Program-made: the position numbers and the translations under genes
Notes under the pieces: generated by a model
Seen by the model: the letters and a program-made list of their open reading frames with translations, nothing else
Databases searched by the model: none
What the model was told of the DNA's origin: nothing
From: Salaquimonas sp.
GTDB lineage: Bacteria; Pseudomonadota; Alphaproteobacteria; Rhizobiales; Rhizobiaceae
NCBI GenBank assembly: GCA_024639745.1
Contig: JAHEHW010000002.1
Location: forward strand, 1 to 26,449
Reading direction: 5' to 3'
Length of the DNA stretch: 26,449 nt
Shown: in pieces, positions 15,531 to 23,886 of the stretch
Position numbering within the stretch: the first letter of the stretch is position 1
Layout of the letters: every line of letters begins with the position of its first letter

Positions 15531-16393
15531 CGACCTTCCACCTTCATATATCGGGCGGTAGCCAGATAGGCGATCGTGACGAAAATCATCAGGATGATCG
15601 ACAAGGTTGCCGCCATCGGCAAATCTGCACGCCGTCCAACCTGCAGCATGATCAATTGTGGCAAGGCAAGATCATTGCCGCCACCGAGGATCTGAGGAGT
15701 GACATAGTCGCCAATGCAGATGGCAAAGGTAATGAAGGCGCCTACCGCGATGCCGGGCATCGTCAGTGGCAGGATTACATGGCGGAACGTGGCGAATGGG
15801 CCTGCCCCGAGATCGGCTGCCGCCCGCTTCAGATTTGGTGGCATCTGCACCAGGCTCGCGTAGATTGTCAGGACCAGCAGCATGGTGAAAAAGTGTGTGA
15901 AGCCGGTAACCGTCGCGATGCGCGAATTGGCCAGATCGAGCACGGGCAAGCCCCAGTCGGAAAGCCAGGTATTGATCACGCCACGCTTCGCCAGAAGCAG
16001 CGTCCAGGCATAGGAGCGTACAACATAGGACGTCCAGAACGGGATGATGGCCATTGCGAGCGCAAGACGGCGGTATCGCGCGGGCAATTCTTCGGCGATG
16101 ATCCAGGCAAGGGGGTAGGCCAAAAGCACAGAAAAAAAGGTTACTGCAAGCGTAATTTCGATCGAGTTTAGCGCTGCCTCGAGATAGGCCGTCTCCCCGA
16201 AAAATGTCCGGTAGTTTTCGAGTGTCCAACTGGCAACAAGCCCCTCATCCGTACGCTGCCAGAAGCTGAGCACGAACATGATCGCAAATGGCAGTACGAA
16301 GAATCCAAGTGTCCAAAGGAATGCCGGGGCTGCGAGCGCAATGGCCCGCCGCCGCTCGGCAGTTTCAAGACTTGTTGCAGCAGTCTGCGACAC
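15527..16393 (-). CDS. ABC transporter permease (PotB-like)
   Basis: 288 residues, first membrane subunit of the importer. It has a charged N-terminus followed by six hydrophobic helices and the coupling loop KRAAADLGAGPFATFRHVILP. The TSYVVRSYAWTLLL segment is characteristic of PotB/PotH permeases. The start is a GTG at 16391-16393, only two bases after the stop of the binding-protein gene; ribosome-site complementarity is weak (TAAGG is too close), which suggests reinitiation from the upstream gene. It overlaps the PotC-like gene by 4 bases. Confidence 0.93.
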   Translation of the reverse strand: MSQTAATSLETAERRRAIALAAPAFLWTLGFFVLPFAIMFVLSFWQRTDEGLVASWTLENYRTFFGETAYLEAALNSIEITLAVTFFSVLLAYPLAWIIAEELPARYRRLALAMAIIPFWTSYVVRSYAWTLLLAKRGVINTWLSDWGLPVLDLANSRIATVTGFTHFFTMLLVLTIYASLVQMPPNLKRAAADLGAGPFATFRHVILPLTMPGIAVGAFITFAICIGDYVTPQILGGGNDLALPQLIMLQVGRRADLPMAATLSIILMIFVTIAYLATARYMKVEGR

Positions 16394-16395
16394 CC

Positions 16396-17445
16396 TTAAC
16401 GTGCCAGGAAACGGGTCCAGACGTCCTGCATTGCGGCGTCAAGCTCACTATCCGGTGCCGGATATAGCTGCGCTTTTGCCAGGTACTCGGATTGCTGGTC
16501 CCAGCGCAGCGCCGTTTTCTGCCCGTCTGTCAGCATGTCGCCAGCAGCGGAATTGGCCGGCATCGCCCAGTAGCAGGAAGAGGTCGCAAGTGCCGCCTGA
16601 CCCTCAGGGCTCAGAACGTGTTTCACGAATTCCAGTGCAAGATCTGGCTGTTTGCTGTCCGCAAATACACCGATCGATTGCGACCAGCGAACGGCGCCCT
16701 GGTCCGGGATCATCCAGTCGAGTTCGGGATTGGTAGCGGTAAGTCCCGCCGTGACCCATTCGCCGCCGCCGACAAGGATATCCACTTCACCGGTTGCGAT
16801 CGCGGTTTGCGAGGCGACCACTTCGCCGACCGAAGCGGCGCTATCTTTGAGCGCCAAAAGGGCTTCCTCGATCTCCGGCAGGTCATCCATGGTCAAATTG
16901 GCCGTTTCCTTGCCAAGACCGACCGCTAGCATGCCCATGACCGGCAGGTAATAGTCGTAAACGGCAAGCTGGCCGGAGAAATCACCGGACCAGAGCTTGG
17001 TCATGTCGGCGAGATCTTCCTGACTGACCTTATCCTTGTTGAAAGAGACAGTGTTGTAACCGAACTTTTCCGAAATCGCATAGGTTTTGCCATCAATGAC
17101 ATGGTTTTCCTCCATGACCAGTTCCGGAAACAGGCTGTCATAAGGCAATTGATCGGTCGGAAGCTCGCCGAGAATGCCCGCTGAAACCGCGCGGGGCACA
17201 TCAACGCCATCGATGACGAGAACATCCCAGTCGCCCGGTTGGGACTGTTCGATCAAAGAAAGAGCCGCGCCCGTGCCTTCATATTCTTTCAGATTGACCG
17301 TGACCCCATGCTTTTCTTCGAAGGGTTTGATAAGCGCGTCATCAGTATGATCGCACCAGACGAGTGCGTTCAGTTCCTGCGAATGCGCGGAATTGGACCA
17401 GAGCGCCGTGGTAATCGCCAAGGCAACGGAAACCTTTTTAAGCAT
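16396..17445 (-). CDS. ABC transporter extracellular substrate-binding protein (PotD-like)
   Basis: 349 residues. A signal peptide of about 22 residues (MLKK, hydrophobic core, cleavage after AHS) exports it to the periplasm. The mature protein has the family 1 solute-binding layout: LNALVWCDHTDDALIKPFEE, DWDVLVIDGVDV, EKFGYNTVSFNKDKV (strongly PotD-like), and a C-terminal WDQQSEYL segment. ATG at 17443-17445 follows AAGGAG at eight bases. It sits 43 bases after the DDAH-like gene and two bases before the PotB-like gene. Members of this group bind polyamines, but related ones bind other cationic or amide compounds; the DDAH-like partner hints at a guanidino compound. Confidence 0.93.
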   Translation of the reverse strand: MLKKVSVALAITTALWSNSAHSQELNALVWCDHTDDALIKPFEEKHGVTVNLKEYEGTGAALSLIEQSQPGDWDVLVIDGVDVPRAVSAGILGELPTDQLPYDSLFPELVMEENHVIDGKTYAISEKFGYNTVSFNKDKVSQEDLADMTKLWSGDFSGQLAVYDYYLPVMGMLAVGLGKETANLTMDDLPEIEEALLALKDSAASVGEVVASQTAIATGEVDILVGGGEWVTAGLTATNPELDWMIPDQGAVRWSQSIGVFADSKQPDLALEFVKHVLSPEGQAALATSSCYWAMPANSAAGDMLTDGQKTALRWDQQSEYLAKAQLYPAPDSELDAAMQDVWTRFLAR

Positions 17446-17488
17446 ATGGGAAACTCCTTATCGGTTGTGGGAGGTTAAGGATGACATA

Positions 17489-18343
17489 TCAGCCCTCGTC
17501 ACGGAAAAGCGGCATGCTCATGCAATGCGCGCTGCCCCCGCCGTGAGCGAACAATCTGAGTTCAGGATCGAGAACGCGAATTCCTTCCGCCGTGAGCGCC
17601 TCGTTCGTCGCCTCGCAGTGACGTGGCGAAATGACGGTGTCATTGCCGAGCGCAAGCACGTTGCAGGCCATATCCGCCATCGCAGCCTTATAGCCCACAT
17701 TGATCGTCCCGATCGAATGCTTCGTAAGCCAGGGCAGGAAATCCTCGGGCAGCGCATCCTCACAGACAAGCGCCAGTCCATCGGTCACCATCGAAAAGAT
17801 GACATCGAGATGGAGGAAATGATCGTCGAATGGAACGAGCCGAACCTCCCAGCCCTCGGCCTCGAGCCAGTCCGCAAATTGACGTGCGCCTTGGAGCGAC
17901 GTCCGTCCACCTGAATAGCCTATAGCGGCAAGACCGGGGCGGATGAGATGAATATCGCCACCTTCGACGGTTCCGGCAGTCGCCATGTGCCAGAACTTGT
18001 GCTCGTAAAACTCCAGAATCGCCGCATATTCGCCACGTCGCTGGGGCATGGCAAGCATCGTTAGTGTCGGGCCCTGCGGCGCCATCTGGCTGCTGTCGCG
18101 CGTATAGACCTGGTATCTGAGATCGGGATCGGGAATAAGATAATGGCGCCTGACGCCGGCCTGATCCAAGGCATCCTCGAACTCCGCATATTCTTTTTGC
18201 AGAGCCTGCTGATCGAGCGGGCGACCCGACGACAGCGTCGCCCTGGCAATCGCATTGGTCGGGATCCACTCGTAGTGATCCGGCCTGCACAACAACACGT
18301 CCTTCAACGGAGCGGTTTCCGAGCTCAGCCTGTAACGTTCCAT
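17489..18343 (-). CDS. Amidinotransferase/DDAH-superfamily hydrolase (arginine-deiminase-like)
   Basis: 284 residues with the catalytic signature of the guanidino-modifying superfamily that includes dimethylarginine dimethylaminohydrolase (DDAH), arginine deiminase and citrulline hydrolases. Visible are YTRDSS, VEGGDIH (substrate-binding acid region), HLDVIFSM with catalytic His178, and GGGSAHCMSMP with nucleophile Cys274 ten residues from the end. The length is nearer to DDAH (about 250-280) than to arginine deiminase (about 400). The reaction should be hydrolysis of a guanidino or ureido carbon, giving an amine plus a citrulline-like or carbamoyl product. ATG 18341-18343 has AAGGGG further upstream. 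It is the first gene of the operon ahead of the importer, so its substrate is probably what the importer brings in. Confidence 0.88.
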   Translation of the reverse strand: MERYRLSSETAPLKDVLLCRPDHYEWIPTNAIARATLSSGRPLDQQALQKEYAEFEDALDQAGVRRHYLIPDPDLRYQVYTRDSSQMAPQGPTLTMLAMPQRRGEYAAILEFYEHKFWHMATAGTVEGGDIHLIRPGLAAIGYSGGRTSLQGARQFADWLEAEGWEVRLVPFDDHFLHLDVIFSMVTDGLALVCEDALPEDFLPWLTKHSIGTINVGYKAAMADMACNVLALGNDTVISPRHCEATNEALTAEGIRVLDPELRLFAHGGGSAHCMSMPLFRDEG

Positions 18344-18385
18344 ATTTCAAAAAACCCCTTCGAAGTCGGATATGGATCAGGAAAT

Positions 18386-18397
18386 CTTGCCGGCAAG
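18386..18397. promoter_or_regulatory. 12-bp perfect palindrome upstream of the DDAH/importer operon
   Basis: CTTGCCGGCAAG is a perfect 12-base palindrome 42 bases upstream of the DDAH-like start, in the 214-base region between the minus-strand importer operon and the plus-strand DUF808 gene. Its position suits an operator for a homodimeric regulator. No regulator gene sits in the window, and no convincing -35/-10 pair could be placed around it. Confidence 0.35.
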
Positions 18398-18515
18398 CGC
18401 CCGCGCAAACGAAAGAAAAAAGCTAGCAGCGCGCAAAGGCAAGAAGAATAGCCGCCCCGTTGAAAACCGTAGTGAATACGCTATTGCTAAAACCGATCTG
18501 AAAAGGGGATTCCGG

Positions 18516-18533
18516 TATCCGAAAGTCCGGATA
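18516..18533 (+). promoter_or_regulatory. Short inverted repeat upstream of the DUF808 gene
   Basis: TATCCG, a six-base spacer, then CGGATA form perfect 6-base arms ending 24 bases before the TTG start of the DUF808 gene. A second copy of the half-site, TCGGATA, occurs at 18366-18372 across the same divergent region. This could be an operator or a leader hairpin; the arms are short enough for chance. Confidence 0.25.
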
Positions 18534-18557
18534 ACCATCGAGTAAAGGGAAAACGCA

Positions 18558-19496
18558 TTGGCGACCGGACTGCTGGCACTGCTCGACGACGTTGTGGCAC
18601 TGACGAAAGTGACCGCCGCCACACTTGATGATGTTCCCGCGCAGGTCGCAAAGACGACGGGCAAGGTGTCCGGCATCGTTATCGACGATGCCGCCGTTAC
18701 ACCGAAATATGTTGTCGGCCTCGATCCCCAGCGCGAACTCGCAATCATCTGGAACATCACCAAGCGCTCGCTGTTCAACAAGATCATCCTGCTCGCACCA
18801 CTCGCATTGATGCTGGGCTGGTTAACCCCCTGGCTGATTCAGCCGCTGCTGATGATAGGCGGTGCTTATCTTTGCTTCGAAGGTTACGAGAAAGTCCACA
18901 CTATCTTCGCAGGCCATGGCGATGAGGCGAAGGAGGATGACACAACGGAAAAAATATCGCCTGAGGAACTCGAGAAAATTCGTACCGCCAGCGCGGTTCG
19001 GACGGACTTCATCCTCTCCGCTGAGATCATCGCTATCACATATTCGACTGTGACCGATCTTCCGCTTGCCACTCAAATCGCCGTTCTGGTTGCGATTGGC
19101 ATCGGCATAACGGTCGTTGTCTACGGCTTTGTCGCGTTGATTGTGAAGGCCGATGACTTCGGCGTATGGCTGGTAAAATCCGCACAGACAGGAATCGGTC
19201 GCGGCATTGGCCGCTTCATCGTCAAGGCGATGCCACCTTTCCTAAAAGGCCTTTCATGGGTTGGAACGGCGGCAATGCTTTGGGTAGGCGCCGGGATCAT
19301 CGTCCACGGCGTTCCCGCTGCGGAGCACTGGCTGCATGTCCTTCACGAAACCTTCGCCGGCAATTCCTATCTGGCGCTCGCAGCCGAAATTCTGGCGCTG
19401 ATGATCACGGGCCTCGTTCTCGGTTTCATAATCGCACTAGTGGTAACGCCGGTATTGAAACTCATCGGCAAAAAGGAAAGCCAGGCCGCCGGGTGA
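18558..19496 (+). CDS. DUF808 family inner-membrane protein (YedI-like)
   Basis: 312 residues, the family length. The N-terminal LLALLDDVVALTKVTAATLDDV and PKYVVGLDPQRELAIIWNI are diagnostic of DUF808, followed by several hydrophobic segments (for example LLAPLALMLGWLTPWLI and LALAAEILALMITGLVLGFI) that place it in the inner membrane. The first 80 residues are likely cytoplasmic. The family has no firmly assigned function that I know. The start is TTG 18558-18560 with AAAGGG upstream. It diverges from the DDAH/importer operon and converges on the sulfurtransferase gene with nine bases between the stops. Confidence 0.93.
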   Translation: MATGLLALLDDVVALTKVTAATLDDVPAQVAKTTGKVSGIVIDDAAVTPKYVVGLDPQRELAIIWNITKRSLFNKIILLAPLALMLGWLTPWLIQPLLMIGGAYLCFEGYEKVHTIFAGHGDEAKEDDTTEKISPEELEKIRTASAVRTDFILSAEIIAITYSTVTDLPLATQIAVLVAIGIGITVVVYGFVALIVKADDFGVWLVKSAQTGIGRGIGRFIVKAMPPFLKGLSWVGTAAMLWVGAGIIVHGVPAAEHWLHVLHETFAGNSYLALAAEILALMITGLVLGFIIALVVTPVLKLIGKKESQAAG

Positions 19497-19505
19497 TCAT
19501 CCGAT

Positions 19506-20348
19506 CTATTCCGTCGTCATCGGATTTTCGGGATCGGCGGCCCATTCCTGGAGAGATGCCGTATAAACGGCGACATCCTCGAATCCCAAAAGGCTCATAA
19601 CGAAAGCATTTGAAGACGCAAGGATCCCGCCACCGCAATAGGTGATGTTGCGCGTTTTGGGATCATACCCCTCATGCATCGCCCTGAGTTGGTCTATCGG
19701 CTTGTATCGCCCCGTCTCGTCAATAAGGTCGACGCCACTGACATTGGTTGCCGTCGGTATATGTCCCGGTCTGCCATACATGCTTCGCTCGCCTTTATAG
19801 TGAGGCGTGGGAAGCGTGTCGATTAGACAGGTAGCGCCGTCCTCAACTGCACGACGCACTTCGTCCCGGCCTGCGATCAGACCCGGCCGTGGCCGAGGCG
19901 TAAGCATGCGAACCGGATGCTGCGGGGCTTCAGTCGAAAGTGGACGCCCTTCTTCCTGCCACGCTCTCAATCCGCCATTGAGAATGGCGGCGTTGTCGAA
20001 CCCGACCCATTTGAGCATCCACCAGACCCGGGCCGCCCAGGCAGATAGGAAATTGTCATAAAGAACGACCCTGCTGTCATCGCCAACCCCTAGCGCACCC
20101 ATCGCAACGCAGAAGGCTTCAGGCGAAGGCGGCGCGAATTCGACCGTAGATGTTTGATCGGTGAGATCCCCTTTCAGATCGGCAAATCCGGCAGTCGGAA
20201 TATGCCCTTCATCGAACCCCAAACGACCGCTCAGATTGTAGGGCTGGCCATTCTGATCGACCTCCGTCCGGACACTGCAATCGAGCAAGACCAAATTCGG
20301 ATCGGAAAGGTGCTGACTGAGCCATTGTGTCGAAACGAGCTTTTCCAT
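19506..20348 (-). CDS. sseA: 3-mercaptopyruvate sulfurtransferase-like tandem rhodanese protein
   Basis: 280 residues with two rhodanese domains. The N-terminal domain (about 5-130) has Asp in place of the catalytic cysteine (VVLYDNFLSAWAARVWWML), as expected of the inactive domain. The C-terminal domain carries Cys238 in TYCGGGILASS; the active loop CGGGI is nearer to mercaptopyruvate sulfurtransferases (CGSGV type) than to thiosulfate sulfurtransferases (CRKGV type). It probably moves sulfur from 3-mercaptopyruvate to a thiol acceptor or cyanide in the cytoplasm; no signal peptide is present. ATG 20346-20348 follows AGGG. It diverges from the DUF2126 operon across 196 bases. Substrate preference remains an inference from the loop. 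Confidence 0.88.
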   Translation of the reverse strand: MEKLVSTQWLSQHLSDPNLVLLDCSVRTEVDQNGQPYNLSGRLGFDEGHIPTAGFADLKGDLTDQTSTVEFAPPSPEAFCVAMGALGVGDDSRVVLYDNFLSAWAARVWWMLKWVGFDNAAILNGGLRAWQEEGRPLSTEAPQHPVRMLTPRPRPGLIAGRDEVRRAVEDGATCLIDTLPTPHYKGERSMYGRPGHIPTATNVSGVDLIDETGRYKPIDQLRAMHEGYDPKTRNITYCGGGILASSNAFVMSLLGFEDVAVYTASLQEWAADPENPMTTE

Positions 20349-20459
20349 AGCTGAACCCTAGCCGGTACAACTAAGAATTCCTAGCAGTAGCGGGAAGCGC
20401 CTTTTACCGGATGCAACCCTGCCACGCGAAGGAGGCCTTGTACCTGCTGCAAACCTCGA

Positions 20460-20498
20460 TAGTGTTGGCAGAATGATCACCGGAACTCGCCAATACTA
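20460..20498. promoter_or_regulatory. Interrupted inverted repeat upstream of the amidoligase operon
   Basis: TAGTGTTGGC and GCCAATACTA are ten-base arms matching at nine positions (the exception can pair as G-T in RNA) separated by 19 bases. They lie in the 196-base divergent region between the sulfurtransferase and the DUF2126 operon, ending 46 bases before the ATG at 20545. They could be two half-sites of an operator or a leader-RNA stem. The rest of the gap shows nothing else that I can support. Confidence 0.4.
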
Positions 20499-20544
20499 CA
20501 GCGACGTGTCATTCCGGCTTAAAATAAAAAGAGAAACGCTTTAG

Positions 20545-23500
20545 ATGTCCATCAAGGCTGCCGTATACCACCTCACCCATTACCGGTATGACCGGCCCGT
20601 AACACTAGCCCCTCAAATCATTCGGCTTAAACCTGCCCCGCACAGCCGAACCCGCGTAATTTCCCATTCGCTTAAAGTCTCTCCTTCCGAACATTTCGTC
20701 AATTATCAGCAGGATCCCTATGGCAACTGGATGGCGCGTTTCGTCTTCCCGAACCCCGTCAGGGAACTGAAGATCGAGGTCGATCTCGTCGCCGACATGA
20801 CGGTCTACAACCCGTTCGATTTTTTCGTCGAGGAGAAAGCCGAGCATTACCCGTTCGAATACGATGATGAGATCATCGCCGATCTCTCAATTTATCGGCA
20901 GGCCGAGACGCCGGGACCGAAACTTGCAGCCCTGCTGGCATCGATCGACCGGTCGAAACAGCGCACCGTCGACACGATCGTCAATCTCAATGCGCAGCTT
21001 TCAAACGAAATAAATTACGTGATCCGAATGGAGCCGGGTGTTCAGACGCCCGAAGAAACCCTCGAAATCGGCAGCGGCTCCTGTCGGGATACTTCATGGC
21101 TCCTGGTGCAGATTCTCCGCCATCTAGGTTTCGCCGCGCGCTTCGTTTCAGGCTACCTGATCCAGTTGAAGCCCGATCTCGTGGCGCTCGATGGACCTGC
21201 CGGCACCGACCACGATTTCACCGACCTGCATGCATGGGCTGAGGTTTATCTTCCCGGGGCCGGATGGATCGGTCTTGACCCGACCTCCGGATTGCTCACT
21301 GGTGAAAGCCATATCCCGCTTGCCGCCACGCCCCATTACCGAAATGCCGCACCGATTTCCGGCATGGCAAGTTTTGCCAATGTCGATTTCGAATTCGACA
21401 TGAAGGTAGAGCGCGCGGCCGAGCACCCGCGCATCACCAAACCTTTTTCCGAAGAATCCTGGGAGGCCCTGAACGCTTTGGGCCGCAAGGTCGACCAATC
21501 TCTTGAAGCAGGCGATGTACGCCTGACGATGGGCGGTGAACCGACCTTTGTCTCGATCGACGATTTCGAATCCGAGGAATGGAATACCGATGCCGTCGGT
21601 CCGACCAAGCGGGCGCTTGCCGACAAGTTGATCAGACGCCTGCGCGAACGTTTCGCGCCTGGGGGTTTTCTCCACTACGGCCAGGGCAAATGGTATCCTG
21701 GCGAAACCTTGCCGAGATGGACCTTCTCCTTGTTCTGGCGTCGCGATGGAAAGCCGATCTGGAAAAATCCGGACCTTATCGCCAGCGAAAACAAGAACGC
21801 CAATCCGACCCCTGAAGATGGTCAGGCATTGCTTTCCGGCGTTGCAGAAACGCTCGGAGTGGAACCGGACAATGTTCAACCGGCTTTCGAGGATCCTGCC
21901 GAGTGGATCCTCAAGGAAGGAAAGCTTCCGGACAATGTCTCGCCTGAAAATTCGAAACTCAAGGACCTGGAAGAACGTCATCGCATCGCAAAAGTATTCG
22001 AGCGTGGCCTGACCGAACCGTCGGGCTTTGTCCTGCCGATCCAACGCTGGCAGTCAAGAGATCAGAACACCCGTTGGCAATCGGAACGCTGGCGGACACG
22101 GCGCGGCAAGATATTCCTGGTCCCGGGCGACAGCCCTGTGGGGTTCCGGCTGCCGCTGGGTTCTCTTCCCTATATTCCGCCGTCTCAATATCCTTATGTA
22201 AACATATCCGACCCGACAGAACCGCGCGGTCCGCTTCCAGAATTCGGAAACCAGAAAACTGAAACGCCCGAAAAGGACGGCCACACCCAAACGGTCGCGT
22301 CCTTCACGCCAGGCGGCGAAGTCCAGAGTGTCATCGAACAGGAACTGGGCGGCATTGATGGTGCCGTCCGGACGGCAATCGCTATTGAACCGCGGGACGG
22401 CCGCCTCTGCATCTTCATGCCGCCGGTCGAGCGGATCGAAGACTATCTGGAGTTGGTTGCCGCGGCGGAATCCGCGGCTGCGAAACTCGGGATCCAGGTT
22501 CACATCGAAGGGTATGCGCCACCAACCGACCCACGCATGAATGTCATTCGGGTGGCCCCCGACCCCGGCGTTATCGAGGTCAATATCCACCCGGCGACAA
22601 ACTGGGAAGAATGCGTCGGAATCACGGAAACGGTCTACGAGGAGGCGCGCCAGACGCGGCTTGGCGCCGACAAGTTCATGATCGACGGCAAGCATACCGG
22701 TACCGGCGGCGGCAATCACGTCGTAATCGGCGGCGCGACGCCGATGGACAGTCCGTTTCTGCGTCGGCCCGATCTACTACGCAGCCTGATTCTCTACTGG
22801 CAGCGCCATCCAAGTCTGTCCTACCTGTTTTCGGGGCTATTCATCGGTCCCACAAGCCAGGCTCCCCGGATCGACGAGGCGCGGCACGACAGTCTTTACG
22901 AACTCGAGATCGCGCTGTCGCAGATTCCCGACCCCGGCAAAGGCGAAGCGCCCCTTCCCTGGCTTACCGACCGGTTATTGCGAAACATTCTTACAGACGT
23001 GACGGGCAACACCCACAGAGCGGAGATCTGCATCGACAAGCTCTATTCGCCCGACGGTCCAACTGGCCGTCTCGGACTGGTGGAGTTTCGCGGTTTTGAA
23101 ATGCCGCCGAATGCCCGTATGAGCCTGGCTCAGCAACTCTTGCTTCGCGCAATCGTTGCAAGGCTATGGCACGCGCCGCTCAGTGGCAGATTAAGCCGCT
23201 GGGGAACCGCGCTTCATGACCGGTTCATGCTGCCGCATTTCGTATGGCAGGACTTTATAGGGGTTTTGCGCGACTTGGGCGACCACAGTTTCGAAATGCA
23301 GCCGGCCTGGTACGAGGCGCAGGCGGAATTCCGTTTTCCCTTCTGCGGCTCTGTCGAACTGGAAGGATTGCAGCTTGAAATTCGCCAAGCCCTTGAACCC
23401 TGGCATGTTCTTGGCGAAACCGGCGCGATCGGCGGTACAGTGCGTTATACTGACAGTTCGACCGAGCGTCTCCAGGTGAAACTGAACACTGCCGACGCCG

Positions 23501-23883
23501 AACGATACACCGTGACGTGCAATCAACGCGAGGTTCCGCTCAAGGCGACCGACACCCCGGGTGAAGCCGTCGGCGCTGTCCGTTTCAAGGCATGGCAACC
23601 TGCCATGGCCCTTCATCCGGTTCTACCGGTTGACGCCCCGTTGACCTTTGATGTCTTCGATACATGGACCGGGCGGGCACTCGGCGGTTGTGTCTACCAT
23701 GTTGCGCATCCTGGAGGTAGAAATTACGAGACTTTTCCGGTGAATGCGAACGAAGCGGAGGCTAGGCGGCTTGCCCGCTTCGAGGCGAATGGTCATACTC
23801 CGGGAAAATACGCGCCGACCAAGGAATCGCTGCATCCGGATTTCCCGATGACGCTGGACCTGCGGCGACCACCAGGTATCTGA
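20545..23883 (+). CDS. Transglutaminase-like protein with DUF2126 putative amidoligase domain
   Basis: 1112 residues, the usual size of this alphaproteobacterial family (COG4196). Residues 1-100 are the transglutaminase N-terminal beta domain ([17 protein letters not shown]), then a transglutaminase-like cysteine-protease core with Cys180 ([12 protein letters not shown]), His229 (DLHAWAEV) and Asp245 (GLDPTSG), the expected triad order. From about residue 320 onward comes DUF2126, starting [18 protein letters not shown] and including [30 protein letters not shown] and [18 protein letters not shown]. Pfam describes DUF2126 as a putative amidoligase of the glutamine-synthetase-like group. One polypeptide may thus both make and cut amide bonds. 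The ATG follows AGAGAAAC. It lies three bases before the ATP-grasp/alpha-E gene, so the two are one transcript. No signal peptide; cytoplasmic. Confidence 0.93.
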   Translation: MSIKAAVYHLTHYRYDRPVTLAPQIIRLKPAPHSRTRVISHSLKVSPSEHFVNYQQDPYGNWMARFVFPNPVRELKIEVDLVADMTVYNPFDFFVEEKAEHYPFEYDDEIIADLSIYRQAETPGPKLAALLASIDRSKQRTVDTIVNLNAQLSNEINYVIRMEPGVQTPEETLEIGSGSCRDTSWLLVQILRHLGFAARFVSGYLIQLKPDLVALDGPAGTDHDFTDLHAWAEVYLPGAGWIGLDPTSGLLTGESHIPLAATPHYRNAAPISGMASFANVDFEFDMKVERAAEHPRITKPFSEESWEALNALGRKVDQSLEAGDVRLTMGGEPTFVSIDDFESEEWNTDAVGPTKRALADKLIRRLRERFAPGGFLHYGQGKWYPGETLPRWTFSLFWRRDGKPIWKNPDLIASENKNANPTPEDGQALLSGVAETLGVEPDNVQPAFEDPAEWILKEGKLPDNVSPENSKLKDLEERHRIAKVFERGLTEPSGFVLPIQRWQSRDQNTRWQSERWRTRRGKIFLVPGDSPVGFRLPLGSLPYIPPSQYPYVNISDPTEPRGPLPEFGNQKTETPEKDGHTQTVASFTPGGEVQSVIEQELGGIDGAVRTAIAIEPRDGRLCIFMPPVERIEDYLELVAAAESAAAKLGIQVHIEGYAPPTDPRMNVIRVAPDPGVIEVNIHPATNWEECVGITETVYEEARQTRLGADKFMIDGKHTGTGGGNHVVIGGATPMDSPFLRRPDLLRSLILYWQRHPSLSYLFSGLFIGPTSQAPRIDEARHDSLYELEIALSQIPDPGKGEAPLPWLTDRLLRNILTDVTGNTHRAEICIDKLYSPDGPTGRLGLVEFRGFEMPPNARMSLAQQLLLRAIVARLWHAPLSGRLSRWGTALHDRFMLPHFVWQDFIGVLRDLGDHSFEMQPAWYEAQAEFRFPFCGSVELEGLQLEIRQALEPWHVLGETGAIGGTVRYTDSSTERLQVKLNTADAERYTVTCNQREVPLKATDTPGEAVGAVRFKAWQPAMALHPVLPVDAPLTFDVFDTWTGRALGGCVYHVAHPGGRNYETFPVNANEAEARRLARFEANGHTPGKYAPTKESLHPDFPMTLDLRRPPGI

Positions 23884-23886
23884 TAT

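Noticed and set aside
21148..22044. 298-codon minus-strand open frame
   Set aside because: Antisense to the transglutaminase/DUF2126 gene, overlapping its catalytic core; no independent support.
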